Part shown: positions 1 to 9,358 of the stretch, piece by piece
Position numbering within the stretch: the stretch's first letter is position 1
Layout of the letters: every line of letters begins with the position of its first letter
NCBI GenBank assembly: GCA_963730225.1
Contig: CAVSQX010000004.1
Location: 1,550,001 to 1,614,000, forward strand
Length of the DNA: 64,000 nucleotides
Source: CAVSQX01 sp963730225
GTDB lineage: Bacteria > Planctomycetota > Phycisphaerae > Tepidisphaerales > Tepidisphaeraceae
Reading direction: 5' to 3'
Program-made: the position numbers and the translations under genes
Notes under the pieces: generated by a model
What the model was told of the DNA's origin: nothing
The model's input: the letters and a program-made list of their open reading frames with translations, nothing else
Databases searched by the model: none

Positions 1-2036
1 CCGCACTTGTCGAACAGATCGGGAAAGACGCGCTTGGCCATCTGGAGGTAGAGCTGGCGATACGCCATCTCGCCGTCGTTGACGCGGGCCCAGAGGGGGA
101 TTCGCCAGGCGTAGCTCCAGCCGGTGCTGCCGTCGCCGCGCCATTTCAATAAAACCTTGGCGGCGTCGAAGAGCTTGGGAGTTTCCGGGCTGAATTCGTC
201 GCCCGGAAACAGGCCCCACAGCGGGGACATGTGGCGGTGATTGTTGTTGGGCTTGTCGATGTCCTGCTGCCATTCCTGAAGCTGGCCGTACTTTCCGATT
301 TTGTCGGGAGCAAGTTTGGCGCGGATGTCGGCGAGTTGGCTCACGAGATCGGCATCGACGCCGAGGATTTTTGCGGCGGACATGGTGGAATCGAAAAGCG
401 CGCGGATCAATTGCATGTCCATCGCGGGGCCGGCGCAGAGATCGCCTTGCTCGGGGGAGAACGACGGGCAGGTGACCAGGAACCCGGTCGTCGGATCTTT
501 CACGAGCGAATCGACGAAGAAAAGCGAAGCGTCTTTCATCGCCGGGTAGGCGGATTTTGCCAGGAAATCCGCATCGCCGGTGAAGAGATAATGTTCCCAC
601 AGATGCCAGCAGAGCCACGCTCCGCCGGTGGGCCAGACGCCGTCGATGTTGTTGATCGGAGCGGTTCCGCGCCAGATGTCGGTGTTGTGATGCACGACCC
701 AGCCGCGGGAATGGTAGAGCGCCTCGGCGGTGCGGTGGCCGCTGATGGTCAGATCGTGAATCAGGTCGAACAGCGGGCCGGTGCAGTCGGCGAGATTGGT
801 GACTTCGGCGGGCCAGTAGTTCATCTCGACGTTGATATTGGTGGTGTACTTGCTCTCCCACGGCGGATTGAGCAATTCGTTCCAGACGCCCTGCAAATTG
901 GCCGCCTGCGTTCCGGGCCGGCTGGAGGAGATCAGCATGTACCGGCCGAACTGGAAGAACAGAGCGCAAAGTGCCGGATCGGCCTGGAGGCCGGATTGGG
1001 CCAGACTTTCCGGAGCGGGAGCATCCTTGGCGGTGGATGGGCCGTTGCCGCCGGCGACGACAAATCGGAGGCGTCGGTCGGTCGGCAATTCATCCCGGTC
1101 GTTTTGACCGAGATCGAGTTTCACGCGATTAAACTCGGCGGTGTAGTCGGCTTGCTGAGCAGCCAGAAGCTGGTCGTAGGTTTTGCCTTGAATTTTTTGC
1201 AGCGTCTGCTCGCAGCGGGCGGATGGATCGCCGGTGATGTCCTGGAAATTCACGAAGTCCGTCGCGGCCACCAGCAGCAGCGTGGCGGAATTTGCGTTCT
1301 GAATCGTGAGCGTGTTGCCGTTGGTGCTGATCTGGCCACCATCGGAAAGTGCGCGCAGGCGCGATTCAAATTTCATTCCGAGTTTTCCACCGTTAGTCGG
1401 ATCGGCAACCTGCCCGTCCATGACCAGCGTGTCGGAATCGAGCGGGCGCGTGCCGGAGGATTTATGCGGGCTATCCATCCGGACCGCAAACGCGATTCTG
1501 CCCGGCTGATCGGCGGAAAGATGAATTACGATCACGTCGTCCGGATAGCTGGCGAAAGCGATGCGCTCGAATTTCACGCCGCCGGACGTGTAGCTTACGC
1601 TGGCCTGGGCAGTTTGCAGATCGAGTTGACGGTGATAGCCGCTGATGCTGCCGGGCAGCGCGACTTGCAGATGCAGATCGCCGAAGGGTTGAAAGGCTTT
1701 TTGTCGCACGGGGTCGCTGAGAAAATGCTGTCGCGCGATTGTGGCGGCTTCGGCGACTTTGCCGGCGAAGACCAACTGGCGGATTTGCGGCAGATAATCG
1801 CCCGCGCCGGCGCGGTCGTAATCGTGCGGCTGGCCGGTCCAGAGCGTGTCCTGATTGAACTGGATCCGCTCGTCAGGCACGCCGCCGAAAATCATCGCGC
1901 CCATGTAACCGTTGCCGATGGGAAGCGCCTCCTCCCACGGTCCGGCGGGTTTGTCGTACCAGAGTATCAGGGGGGCGCAGAAGGCGGGGGAGGGAAGTAG
2001 GAAAAAGAGGAAGCGCAGGAGGAAAGGGAGGCGCAT
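1..2036 (-). CDS. GH95-family alpha-L-fucosidase/galactosidase, secreted (3' end beyond window)
   Basis: Exo-acting glycosidase expected to remove alpha-linked L-fucose or L-galactose from plant cell-wall glycans. The reverse strand reads open from an ATG at 2036 to the window edge, about 678 residues, so only the C-terminal beta-domain is missing (the family is usually 750-800 residues). It starts with an N-terminal signal peptide (MRLPFLLRFLFFLLPSPAFC), followed by the typical GH95 opening with ALPIGNGYMGAM. NINVEMNYWP and HNTDIWRG are the conserved asparagine/aspartate motifs, and CPSFSPEQG holds the expected catalytic acid Glu. The partial C-terminus contains TGWSYAW. It starts 13 bases after the toxin gene and probably belongs to the same minus-strand operon as GH127. 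Family is clear; whether fucose or galactose is the natural substrate is not. Confidence 0.9.
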   Translation of the reverse strand, partial: MRLPFLLRFLFFLLPSPAFCAPLILWYDKPAGPWEEALPIGNGYMGAMIFGGVPDERIQFNQDTLWTGQPHDYDRAGAGDYLPQIRQLVFAGKVAEAATIARQHFLSDPVRQKAFQPFGDLHLQVALPGSISGYHRQLDLQTAQASVSYTSGGVKFERIAFASYPDDVIVIHLSADQPGRIAFAVRMDSPHKSSGTRPLDSDTLVMDGQVADPTNGGKLGMKFESRLRALSDGGQISTNGNTLTIQNANSATLLLVAATDFVNFQDITGDPSARCEQTLQKIQGKTYDQLLAAQQADYTAEFNRVKLDLGQNDRDELPTDRRLRFVVAGGNGPSTAKDAPAPESLAQSGLQADPALCALFFQFGRYMLISSSRPGTQAANLQGVWNELLNPPWESKYTTNINVEMNYWPAEVTNLADCTGPLFDLIHDLTISGHRTAEALYHSRGWVVHHNTDIWRGTAPINNIDGVWPTGGAWLCWHLWEHYLFTGDADFLAKSAYPAMKDASLFFVDSLVKDPTTGFLVTCPSFSPEQGDLCAGPAMDMQLIRALFDSTMSAAKILGVDADLVSQLADIRAKLAPDKIGKYGQLQEWQQDIDKPNNNHRHMSPLWGLFPGDEFSPETPKLFDAAKVLLKWRGDGSTGWSYAWRIPLWARVNDGEMAYRQLYLQMAKRVFPDLFDKC

Positions 2037-2049
2037 GACTTTTCCAATT

Positions 2050-2538
2050 TCAGGGATTAGGTCGCCGGGTATTGCGGAATATGTTTAGTCGCTCATCCAG
2101 CAACTTGTGAGAAATCCAGAAGTCGGTTTGCTTGAGGCGGTCGAAGGCATCTTTCAGATCAAGCAATTCGTCAGTGGCAGCCTGCTCGAGGACACGAACC
2201 GTGCCGATCGCGTTGAGCTTTCGTGTGACCGCCTCCCGATAGGCTCTTCGTTCGTCAATTAGCAACACGTCTGCATGAAGCTCGAGTGCGAGGCTGAGCG
2301 CTTCGCACTCGCCAAGGTGGAGCTTTGGAATTTGCTGCACGCTAGCTGGTTTTTGCACCGCAAGCCAGCTGGGCGGTTTGGCGGCGAGATCGCGGACGGC
2401 TTGCGGCTTTGACGATGCTGCAAGCTCCGATGCGACAGCGGGCGGAATCACGATTTGCCCGAATAACTTGGGTAGTATGTCGATGTATCCAACGTTCACG
2501 AGCACGATGAGGGGGGAACTGTCGGCGATGACGAGCAT
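2050..2538 (-). CDS. PIN-domain toxin (DUF3368/VapC-like)
   Basis: Likely the RNase toxin of a type II toxin-antitoxin pair. The 162-residue protein opens with MLVIADSSPLIVL, placing the first PIN acidic residue at Asp6. GECEALSLA carries the mid-domain acidic residue and DVLLIDERRA the next acidic cluster, as in DUF3368 PIN proteins. Its ATG shares one base with the antitoxin stop (TGATG), so the pair is translationally coupled. It lies between GH127 and GH95, an unusual place for a stability module. Toxicity and target RNA are inferred from the family only. Confidence 0.85.
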   Translation of the reverse strand: MLVIADSSPLIVLVNVGYIDILPKLFGQIVIPPAVASELAASSKPQAVRDLAAKPPSWLAVQKPASVQQIPKLHLGECEALSLALELHADVLLIDERRAYREAVTRKLNAIGTVRVLEQAATDELLDLKDAFDRLKQTDFWISHKLLDERLNIFRNTRRPNP

Positions 2539-2813
2539 CAGTGGCGCACCGCACCAAGCACTCGTTTGAGCGTCTCAGCCTGCTCATCGAGATCTTCCAT
2601 GGTGAGCGAGCCTTCGAAGACGTTGTGGCGTTTGAGGTAGGCGTTGGTTTCGAAGCGGTCGAGGCCGAGAATCTGCGAGAGCTCGTAATGCGAGAGTTTT
2701 CCCTTGCGGAACAGATCGAGAGCGACGGCCTCCTTGGCCTGGGCGTCAAGGTCGGGTGTTTCGGCTCGCAGGCGCTGTTCGACATCGGTTGGGAATTGAA
2801 TGGTGACGGCCAT
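2538..2813 (-). CDS. UPF0175-family antitoxin
   Basis: Small 91-residue protein with the UPF0175 pattern: an N-terminal AVTIQFP segment, then a helix rich in acidic and basic residues, then KLSHYELSQILGLDRFE, which resembles a helix-turn-helix, and an acidic C-terminus that probably caps the toxin. The start is supported by a perfect GGAGG site 7 bases upstream, and an extended -10 lies just above that. UPF0175 members are regularly partnered with DUF3368 PIN toxins, as here. It is expected to bind the toxin and repress its own promoter. Confidence 0.85.
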   Translation of the reverse strand: MAVTIQFPTDVEQRLRAETPDLDAQAKEAVALDLFRKGKLSHYELSQILGLDRFETNAYLKRHNVFEGSLTMEDLDEQAETLKRVLGAVRH

Positions 2814-2830
2814 GGGAAAGCCTCCATTGG

Positions 2831-2839
2831 ATTATAGCA
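2831..2839 (-). promoter_or_regulatory. Extended -10 promoter of the PIN toxin-antitoxin pair
   Basis: On the minus strand the sequence reads TGCTATAAT, a consensus extended -10 (TGn plus TATAAT), 17 bases upstream of the antitoxin start. No good -35 hexamer lies at 16-18 bases, as is common for extended -10 promoters. It would give the module transcription independent of the surrounding glycosidase operon. Confidence 0.55.
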
Positions 2840-2895
2840 CTTTTGGGGCATGAGAGCACGCGGGTGTGGGGAATGCAATGCTCAACGACCGACGC

Positions 2896-4791
2896 TCAAC
2901 TTTCAAGTGGAATCCACACGGTCATTTCCGATTCGCCGCGATTGTCCCAGGCGAAGTAGGGAATCAGACGGATGTCGATGGGCCGAGAGGATCGCGATGA
3001 AATATCCCGGAAAAGCTCGCCGGACCATGCGGCCGAATCGGTTGCGACGGCGCGGCCGCGCAGCACGGTCAATCCGGGAAGGGCTGAATCGGTGGTCGGC
3101 GTCAACTCGGCATCGCGCCCAAGGGAAACGTCCAGCAACCGCACGCCGGCGGGAAGATCGACGGATTCCAGACAATAAACGATCGGTCCGCGCGCGACGG
3201 CGAGCTGGCCGCGCAGTTCCTCGACGAGCGGGTTCGCCTCGATTTTTCGCACGGGCATCGGCAGATTCAGCTCGACGACGTCGCCGACAGACCATTTTCG
3301 CAGAAGGGCGTGGAATGTTCCGGGTTTTGCGATCACGGAATCGCGGCCGTTGATTTTTATCGTGGCATCGTCGGCCCAGGCGGGAATGCGAAGATGCAGC
3401 GCGATCGGCTCGGCGGGGGCTTTGGCGATGGTGATGCGAATTCGGCCGTCCCATGGATAATCGGTCTCCTGCGATAATGCGATCCAATCGGTCTGAAGCT
3501 TGCTCGATCCGTAGAGAATCGCCCACACGTCGCGGCCACTGACCGCGTAGGAATAGCCGACGGCCTGGGCGATGGTTCGCAGAACATTGGGCGGGCAGCA
3601 AAAGCATTCGGGAAGTTCTTCGCGGCGGCGGCTCCAGCGAAGGGGCGTGGGCATCGGACGCAGATTTCGCAGCGTGTTGGTGTAGAAGAACCGCACGCCT
3701 TCCAGATCGATGCCGGCCAGCACGCTGTTGAAGAAGGATTGTTCAACCACCTCGGCGAAGCGCGATTCGCCGGTGATTAGCAGCATGCGCCAGTTCCACA
3801 ACAGATTTCCGATGGCGGCGCAGGTTTCGTTGTGGGCGGTGCTCTGCGGAAGCTGGAAATCACGGCCAAAGGATTGGTGCACGCGGCGGATGGTCTCCTG
3901 CTCGGCCACGCCGTCGGGGGAAGCGCCGTCGAAGAGCGCGCCGCAGCCGCCGGTGATCTGGATTTTGCCGGCCATCAGATCGCTCCAACAGGATTGGAGC
4001 GTTTCCATCAGGGCCGGCTCGGCGGTTTCCGCGAAGATGTCGGCTGCGCCGGCGTACAGATACGTCGCCCGCACGGCGTGGCCGATCGCCTGCCGCTGCT
4101 GACGGAAAGGAATGCGATCCTGATTGTCGTCGTCGCCGTCTTTCACCAGGTCGCGCATGTTCAGCAGACGAACGGCCAGGTCGAGATACGGCTGATGATT
4201 GGTGAGCCGGTACAAATCCACCAGCGCCATCAGATGAGCGGGGCAGATTCCATGGCGGGCGACGGAAGGAGTCGGCTCGGCGAAATGCGAATCAAGATAA
4301 TCCGCAGCCTTGCGGGCAATTTGCAGCAGATTCTTCTTGCCGGTGGCCCGGTGATGCACGATGGCGGCGGTGATGAGATGGCCCATGTTGTACATCTCAA
4401 AATCCATCGGGTTGCCAAAACGCGGCTTGCCGTGGATTTGCACGTCGGTGTGGATGTACCCGTCGGGAGCCTGGGCGGCGGCGATGAGCGAGATGATTTC
4501 GTCGAGCTGCTTTTCCAGGTCGGCGTCGCGCGAGAAGGCGAGGACGGTGGAGGCGGCTTCGATCCATTTGTAGAAATCGCCGTCGTTCCACTTGGCTCCG
4601 CGATGCTCGCCCTTAATTTGTCCCGCGGCCACTTCAAAATTTCCCAGGAAGCGAATTCGCTGCGATCGCTGGGTGAGCCGGCCCATGGACGGAACCATCA
4701 CATCGCGGCAGACGGCGAAGCGATCGGCCCAGAAGCCGGTGGTCCAGCGGGCGGCGGCGAGCGGAAGCGATTGGAGTTTGGCGTGGTTCAT
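2896..4791 (-). CDS. GH127 beta-L-arabinofuranosidase (DUF1680)
   Basis: Exo-glycosidase family that releases beta-L-arabinofuranose; some RG-II members act on other sugars such as aceric acid. The 631-residue protein is full length for the family. The zinc and catalytic residues of the founding enzyme HypBA1 have clear counterparts: Glu322 and Cys324 in HNETCAAIG, and Cys398-Cys399 in PECFCCPPN. An N-terminal (alpha/alpha)6 barrel carries MYNMGHLITAAIVHHRATG. No signal peptide is visible, so it may act inside the cell. Its ATG overlaps the preceding stop by four bases (ATGA), coupling it to the beta-helix gene. The toxin-antitoxin pair follows 82 bases downstream. Confidence 0.92.
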   Translation of the reverse strand: MNHAKLQSLPLAAARWTTGFWADRFAVCRDVMVPSMGRLTQRSQRIRFLGNFEVAAGQIKGEHRGAKWNDGDFYKWIEAASTVLAFSRDADLEKQLDEIISLIAAAQAPDGYIHTDVQIHGKPRFGNPMDFEMYNMGHLITAAIVHHRATGKKNLLQIARKAADYLDSHFAEPTPSVARHGICPAHLMALVDLYRLTNHQPYLDLAVRLLNMRDLVKDGDDDNQDRIPFRQQRQAIGHAVRATYLYAGAADIFAETAEPALMETLQSCWSDLMAGKIQITGGCGALFDGASPDGVAEQETIRRVHQSFGRDFQLPQSTAHNETCAAIGNLLWNWRMLLITGESRFAEVVEQSFFNSVLAGIDLEGVRFFYTNTLRNLRPMPTPLRWSRRREELPECFCCPPNVLRTIAQAVGYSYAVSGRDVWAILYGSSKLQTDWIALSQETDYPWDGRIRITIAKAPAEPIALHLRIPAWADDATIKINGRDSVIAKPGTFHALLRKWSVGDVVELNLPMPVRKIEANPLVEELRGQLAVARGPIVYCLESVDLPAGVRLLDVSLGRDAELTPTTDSALPGLTVLRGRAVATDSAAWSGELFRDISSRSSRPIDIRLIPYFAWDNRGESEMTVWIPLES

Positions 4792-7700
4792 GATCCGCTG
4801 AGCCAGACGATGTTGGTTGTCCCCGAAACGAGCCGGCCGGTGCGCGGGTCAACATAATGTGCATGGAGATTCGCGGAGCCGGGCCGCGGCGAGCCGGCGG
4901 AGTCGCCGTAGACGAGAAAGCTCCCGGCGGAATCGCCCAGCGCCAGCTCACCGGCGGGGGCGTCGACGGGTTTCATCCCGGCGATGGCGGCACGGAGATT
5001 GGCGTCGAGGCCCGGGAGATTGGGCAGCGAGCCGCCGGCCATCAGGACGGCCCAGGGGGTGGAAATTCCGCCGTCTTCGGGGCCGATGAGGATGGCTTTG
5101 TCGGGGAATTTCTGACGGTACTCGTGGACAGCGCGGTAGGCGGAATCGAAGTTGGGGAATTTTGGATTGGTTTCGCGCAGCCATTGGCGCGGCGTGAGGT
5201 TCTGGCCGCCGGGCGGGTCGTAAAGTTTTCCGCTGGGCTGATACCACCAGTAACGAATGTCGATCACGTCGACGATTTTAGCGCGATCGGGGTCGGCGAG
5301 AATCGCATCCTGCACATCTTTCGGAGCCGACAGCGCGATGATCGGTTTTTTGCCGGTCTCCTTTTCCCATTGGGCGACGGTGTCGAGCCAGAATTGGGTG
5401 AAGGCGAGCGGGCCGCTGTATTCGGCGCTGGTGAATTGAATGACGTTGGAATTGTCGGCGAAGTTATCGAGGCAATGGCGGATGTAGGCGGCGTAGATGG
5501 CGGTGCGGGTGGAGTTGGTGACATCGTAGAACTGCTTGGCCATGTAAATCAGCTTGTCGCCGGCGTACGGGGGCGGTTCGGGAAAGCCGGTGTCGTTGAT
5601 GTTGTTGGCGCTGCGCCACGGGCAACTGGCCCAGTGAGCGCCGGCTTCGAGAATATTGTGCTGGAAGAAATTCTGGTTGAAGAGAATCTGGCCGTGCAGC
5701 TCGAAGATGTCGGCGAGTTGCTTGAGGCGCGAGAAATACCAGGGGTTGTATTTGGTGAGATCGTATTTGGAGAGACCGTCCCACGCGATGCCGGTGCCAC
5801 TGCGGGCAAAGGGAAGATCGTAGAACGGCGGCCAGACGTCGCCGTCGATTCGGCGGACGCGCTCGTGATCGATGTCGCGGATGTCGTACCAGAGGGCGTA
5901 GTGGTAATCGAGCGCGATTCGCCCGGCGGCGTACATGTCGCCGGCGAGCTGATTCAGATCGTCGGTGAGCCCGCGGCCGATTCGACCGGGGACGAAGCGA
6001 ACGGGGTTGGGCCCGTCGGCGAGCGATTCGGCGACTTCATCAGGACGAATTCCGCCGCGCCACCATTTGATTCCCTGCACACCGCCGACGGCGATCGCGC
6101 CGTCATCGACGATCCAGCCGTTGGTCATGGCCATGTGATGTTTCGCCGGCGGCGGGGATTGATCGGGCTTGGGAAGGCCGAGTGATTCGAGAGTAAGCGC
6201 GCCGGCGGCGTCGGTGGGGATAGGATTGCGCGTGGGGGCTTTGTCGATCCAATCGGAAAGCTGCGGAGCGGGATTGACGGAGTGTGCGATCGCTTCGGCG
6301 GCGTCGGCGACGGTGGGATTGCGCGAGGAGCGCGGGTTGGAAAACAGCAGCTGCGCGCGGTGCATCACCGATGGACCGAGCCGGGCGGCGAGCTGGCCGT
6401 AGTACAAACTGTCGGGCGGAAGATTGTTGTCAGAGGCGACGAAGTGCGAATCGCCGGCGAACATTCCCCAGGAGGCGTAGCACCAGTTGCGGGCGGTGGG
6501 TGGATCGAAGCAGTTGATCTGCGAAGCGTTGCACTGCCAGAGGACGGAATTGGCACCCGACCAGCCGGCAAAATTGTTGGCATTTTCGCGGTCGTAAAAA
6601 CCCAGGGCAGCGCCGTCGAGGCGGATGTTGTCCAGCAACACACCGGCGGCCCAGGAGTCGATAGGGCCGCTGTCGGCCTGGGCATCTTTCGCTTCGCATT
6701 GCACGAACGCATTGGGGCCGGCGGCACAGAAACCAATGGCGAAATCGTGCCTGCCGTTTTCACTGTAGCAGCGCTGGAAAAGATTCTGCTGGCCGTCGGT
6801 GACAAACGTGTTGCGGCGGTAGCCGGCGTTTTCGGAGATGGGATCGAGCGATTTGCAATCTTCCACGGTGATTCGGCTGGTGGAATCGAGCAGCGTGACG
6901 GCGGAGCCGGCGAAATGGGTGAAAACAATCTGGCGAACCCAGCAATCGCGGGCGCATTCCATGGTGATGGCGATCCAGGAGTGGGCTTCATCCTTCGGAT
7001 TTGCCGGGTCGAAAGAAGAATCGCAGCGGAGCGATTCGAAGCCGACATTTTCGATTCGGCCGGGCCACGTGTAAGCGGAGACACCGCCGCCGCCGAATTG
7101 GACATCGAGGGAATTGGTGATGGGCGCGTCAAGGGTGATGGTGTTGCCATCGACGGAAGTCACGGTGCGATCCCAGATCAGCTCGCGGGAGTTGGGCCGC
7201 CAGCCGCTACCCATGCCGCCGCCCAGATCGTGAGCGTTCAGAGCGGCGATCCACGCGGCGGTGCAGGGACGGCGGATGAGAATCGTGCCGCCGGGCTTGA
7301 GGAGCGAATCGGTTTCGACGTGGAATTTGGATGCGTTGACGGGAACGTAGCGATCGGCGACGGCGATGGGCGATGAAACGCGGCGATCGGCTGCGCCGGC
7401 GATGGTGATGAGCGTTCGGCGATCGAGCCCGGCGGCCAGGAGAACGGTGCCGTCGGTTCCCATGCCCTGGCCGCGAAGGACGACGCCGGAGGCGCGGATG
7501 AAGAGACCGCCGTCGATTTCGTACGTGCCTTTTTGCAGAAGCACCGCGCCGCGCAGGCCGTGGCTGTCGAGCGGGAGCGCCGAGACATAATCGATTGCGG
7601 CCTGGATGCGGGCGGTGTTATCGCCGGGGACGGGCGCGACGAAAACTTTCGCGCTGGCGGTGGGGATATCGGAATTGCCGGCCATGTAACCGGCGTAGGA

Positions 7701-7862
7701 AAAATCGGGAATGCGATCGCCGTTGGGTTCGGAGGTGTAAGTGAGATCGCCGTTGCGGGAGGCGGTGACGGTGGGGAAAAAGGGGAGGGTGGCCGGTTTG
7801 GCGGCCAGCGCGGGGGAGCCGATCAGCAGCGCGATTCCGAGAAAAGCGGCGAAGCGGTTCAT
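4788..7862 (-). CDS. Secreted two-domain enzyme: right-handed beta-helix plus TIM-barrel (DUF6298/GH140-like)
   Basis: A 1024-residue protein with a signal peptide (MNRFAAFLGIALLIGSPALA). Residues about 60-520 look like a parallel beta-helix of the pectate-lyase superfamily: a GVVLRGQGMG motif, repeated short strands and coil turns. Residues about 590-960 read like a TIM-barrel glycosidase (YNPWYFSRLKQLADIF, IQFTSAEYSGP, AILIGPEDGG), similar to the DUF6298/GH140-like region found in polysaccharide loci. A short beta-rich tail follows. Start and stop both overlap neighbours by ATGA. The likely role is cleavage of a branched pectic chain with both domains acting on the same substrate. No catalytic residue can be assigned with confidence. 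Confidence 0.7.
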   Translation of the reverse strand: MNRFAAFLGIALLIGSPALAAKPATLPFFPTVTASRNGDLTYTSEPNGDRIPDFSYAGYMAGNSDIPTASAKVFVAPVPGDNTARIQAAIDYVSALPLDSHGLRGAVLLQKGTYEIDGGLFIRASGVVLRGQGMGTDGTVLLAAGLDRRTLITIAGAADRRVSSPIAVADRYVPVNASKFHVETDSLLKPGGTILIRRPCTAAWIAALNAHDLGGGMGSGWRPNSRELIWDRTVTSVDGNTITLDAPITNSLDVQFGGGGVSAYTWPGRIENVGFESLRCDSSFDPANPKDEAHSWIAITMECARDCWVRQIVFTHFAGSAVTLLDSTSRITVEDCKSLDPISENAGYRRNTFVTDGQQNLFQRCYSENGRHDFAIGFCAAGPNAFVQCEAKDAQADSGPIDSWAAGVLLDNIRLDGAALGFYDRENANNFAGWSGANSVLWQCNASQINCFDPPTARNWCYASWGMFAGDSHFVASDNNLPPDSLYYGQLAARLGPSVMHRAQLLFSNPRSSRNPTVADAAEAIAHSVNPAPQLSDWIDKAPTRNPIPTDAAGALTLESLGLPKPDQSPPPAKHHMAMTNGWIVDDGAIAVGGVQGIKWWRGGIRPDEVAESLADGPNPVRFVPGRIGRGLTDDLNQLAGDMYAAGRIALDYHYALWYDIRDIDHERVRRIDGDVWPPFYDLPFARSGTGIAWDGLSKYDLTKYNPWYFSRLKQLADIFELHGQILFNQNFFQHNILEAGAHWASCPWRSANNINDTGFPEPPPYAGDKLIYMAKQFYDVTNSTRTAIYAAYIRHCLDNFADNSNVIQFTSAEYSGPLAFTQFWLDTVAQWEKETGKKPIIALSAPKDVQDAILADPDRAKIVDVIDIRYWWYQPSGKLYDPPGGQNLTPRQWLRETNPKFPNFDSAYRAVHEYRQKFPDKAILIGPEDGGISTPWAVLMAGGSLPNLPGLDANLRAAIAGMKPVDAPAGELALGDSAGSFLVYGDSAGSPRPGSANLHAHYVDPRTGRLVSGTTNIVWLSGS

Positions 7863-9352
7863 GGGTTGGCAGCCTTGAGCGGGCCGAGCGAATCGGCGTG
7901 GGCGACGGGCTTGTCGTTCACGAAAACAGTGAGGCCCGATCCCCTGGAAAATCGTTTGCCATCACGATCCCAGAGGACGGCGAGCATCTTCCCATGATAG
8001 GGAATCTTATCCAGACAAAACCAATCCCAGGCGGCCGGGTGGAAGAAATGGATCAATTTCGATCGTGTCGTCTTCGCGCGGAACCAGACCGGCCACGCCG
8101 GTGATGATCAGATCGGCGAAGGTGGAATGGTTGTAGAACCGGCTGCGGGGATTGTTGCCTTTGAGCCACGTCGCCGGTTTTTTCGTCGAGGTATTCGCCG
8201 ATGTAAGCAGCGCCGTTGTAGGGCGGGCCCTGGTAGTGCTGTGATTTGACGTAAGTTTGGATTGCGTCGAAATAATCTTGCCGGGTAACGTGCGGCTGGC
8301 GGTAGCGGCGAAGCACGTTGGCCAAGGCATTGAGCGTTTGCGAAGTGGCGAAGGGCCAGACGGCGCCGTCCCATTCGCAATCGCCGACACCGTGGGAGCG
8401 GAATTGGGGAGCTGCGGCGCTCGGCGGTGGTGATGCCGAAGGGAGCCCAGAAGCCGCCCGGATCGGTCAGTTGCACCCATGCTTCTTCGTGCTCGGGATC
8501 GGGCAGGCAGAAGCACCAGGGGATGAAACCGATTTCCTCCCGTGATTCGCAAAGTCCGTTGGCGGCGGTCTGAGCTTTGAAAAACCTCGATTGCGGGTCC
8601 CAGAGTTTTTCCTGTACGAGCTGCTTGAGCGCGGCGGCTTTGGATTTGAACTGGGCGGCCAGATCGGAGCGGCCGGCCATGGCGGCGATGGCGGCGATGG
8701 CGTTGGCGTTGCCGAACATGTAGCTGTTGATAGTCGGCCGGGCGTTGCGATCGGTGCGCGATCCGCTGATGGACTCTTCCATGCCGTCGCGCACGTCGAA
8801 CTGCCAGAACAGGCCGTCGGGGCGGAGCTTTTCGTTTTCCCAGGCGGCGTAGTCGGCGACCAGATCGTCGAGCTGGGCAATCAGTTTTTCGCGCTGGGCG
8901 GTGACCAGATAGCGATCGTAAACCGCAGCGGCAAGCCAACTGCTGTAGTTGTGGAATTTGGCTTCGGGCTTGCCGTTGTTGCTGTGGAACCAGAAATTGA
9001 TGTACTGATCGAGAATGGTTTGATCGACCAGCCAGCGGCCCTCGGCGATATGGTGGCCCAGGGCGCAGCTGATACTGTTGTACGCGCCGGCGTGACGAAC
9101 GGGGGTGATGAATTCCGTGAGAATCATGCCGACCGGCGTCTTGACGATGTGCTTGCGGAAACACCACCAGCGGAAAAAGTAGATTTCCTCCATCTGCGCA
9201 TCGGGGCAGGAAAACAGCGGAATGTTCTGTCTCATCCAATCCCACGATTGGGCGTTGGGTATGAGATTGATGATATCTTCGGCCGATCCGGGTTCGGTCG
9301 CATTGAAGCGATCGACGTGGTGGCGGAATTGTTCGGGGTCGAGCAGAGGCAT
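7859..9352 (-). pseudogene. MGH1/GH63-like (alpha/alpha)6 glycoside hydrolase, three frameshifts
   Basis: Reading from ATG 9352, recognisable glycosidase sequence continues through three successive +1 shifts: near 8413 (before the PQF segment), near 8170 (TGDWLKG split by an extra base) and at the GGG run 8037-8039. Joined, it gives about 496 residues with the family hallmarks SYMFGNANAIAAIAAMAG, CEWDGAVWPFATSQTL and NNPRSRFYNHSTF, and a short C-terminal beta domain. The final frame ends with an ATGA overlap to the next gene, so the reconstructed product fits the operon. Three insertions in 400 bases mean either a decaying gene or poor local sequence. Substrate unknown; an alpha-linked side-chain sugar is a reasonable guess. 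Confidence 0.75.
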
Positions 9353-9358
9353 CGGCGA

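Noticed and set aside
231..2000. Long open frame on the plus strand opposite GH95
   Set aside because: Antisense shadow of a high-GC coding region; no domain or ribosome site. The same applies to the long plus-strand frames at 3832-4857, 4857-6185, 8591-9475 and 10376-12007.
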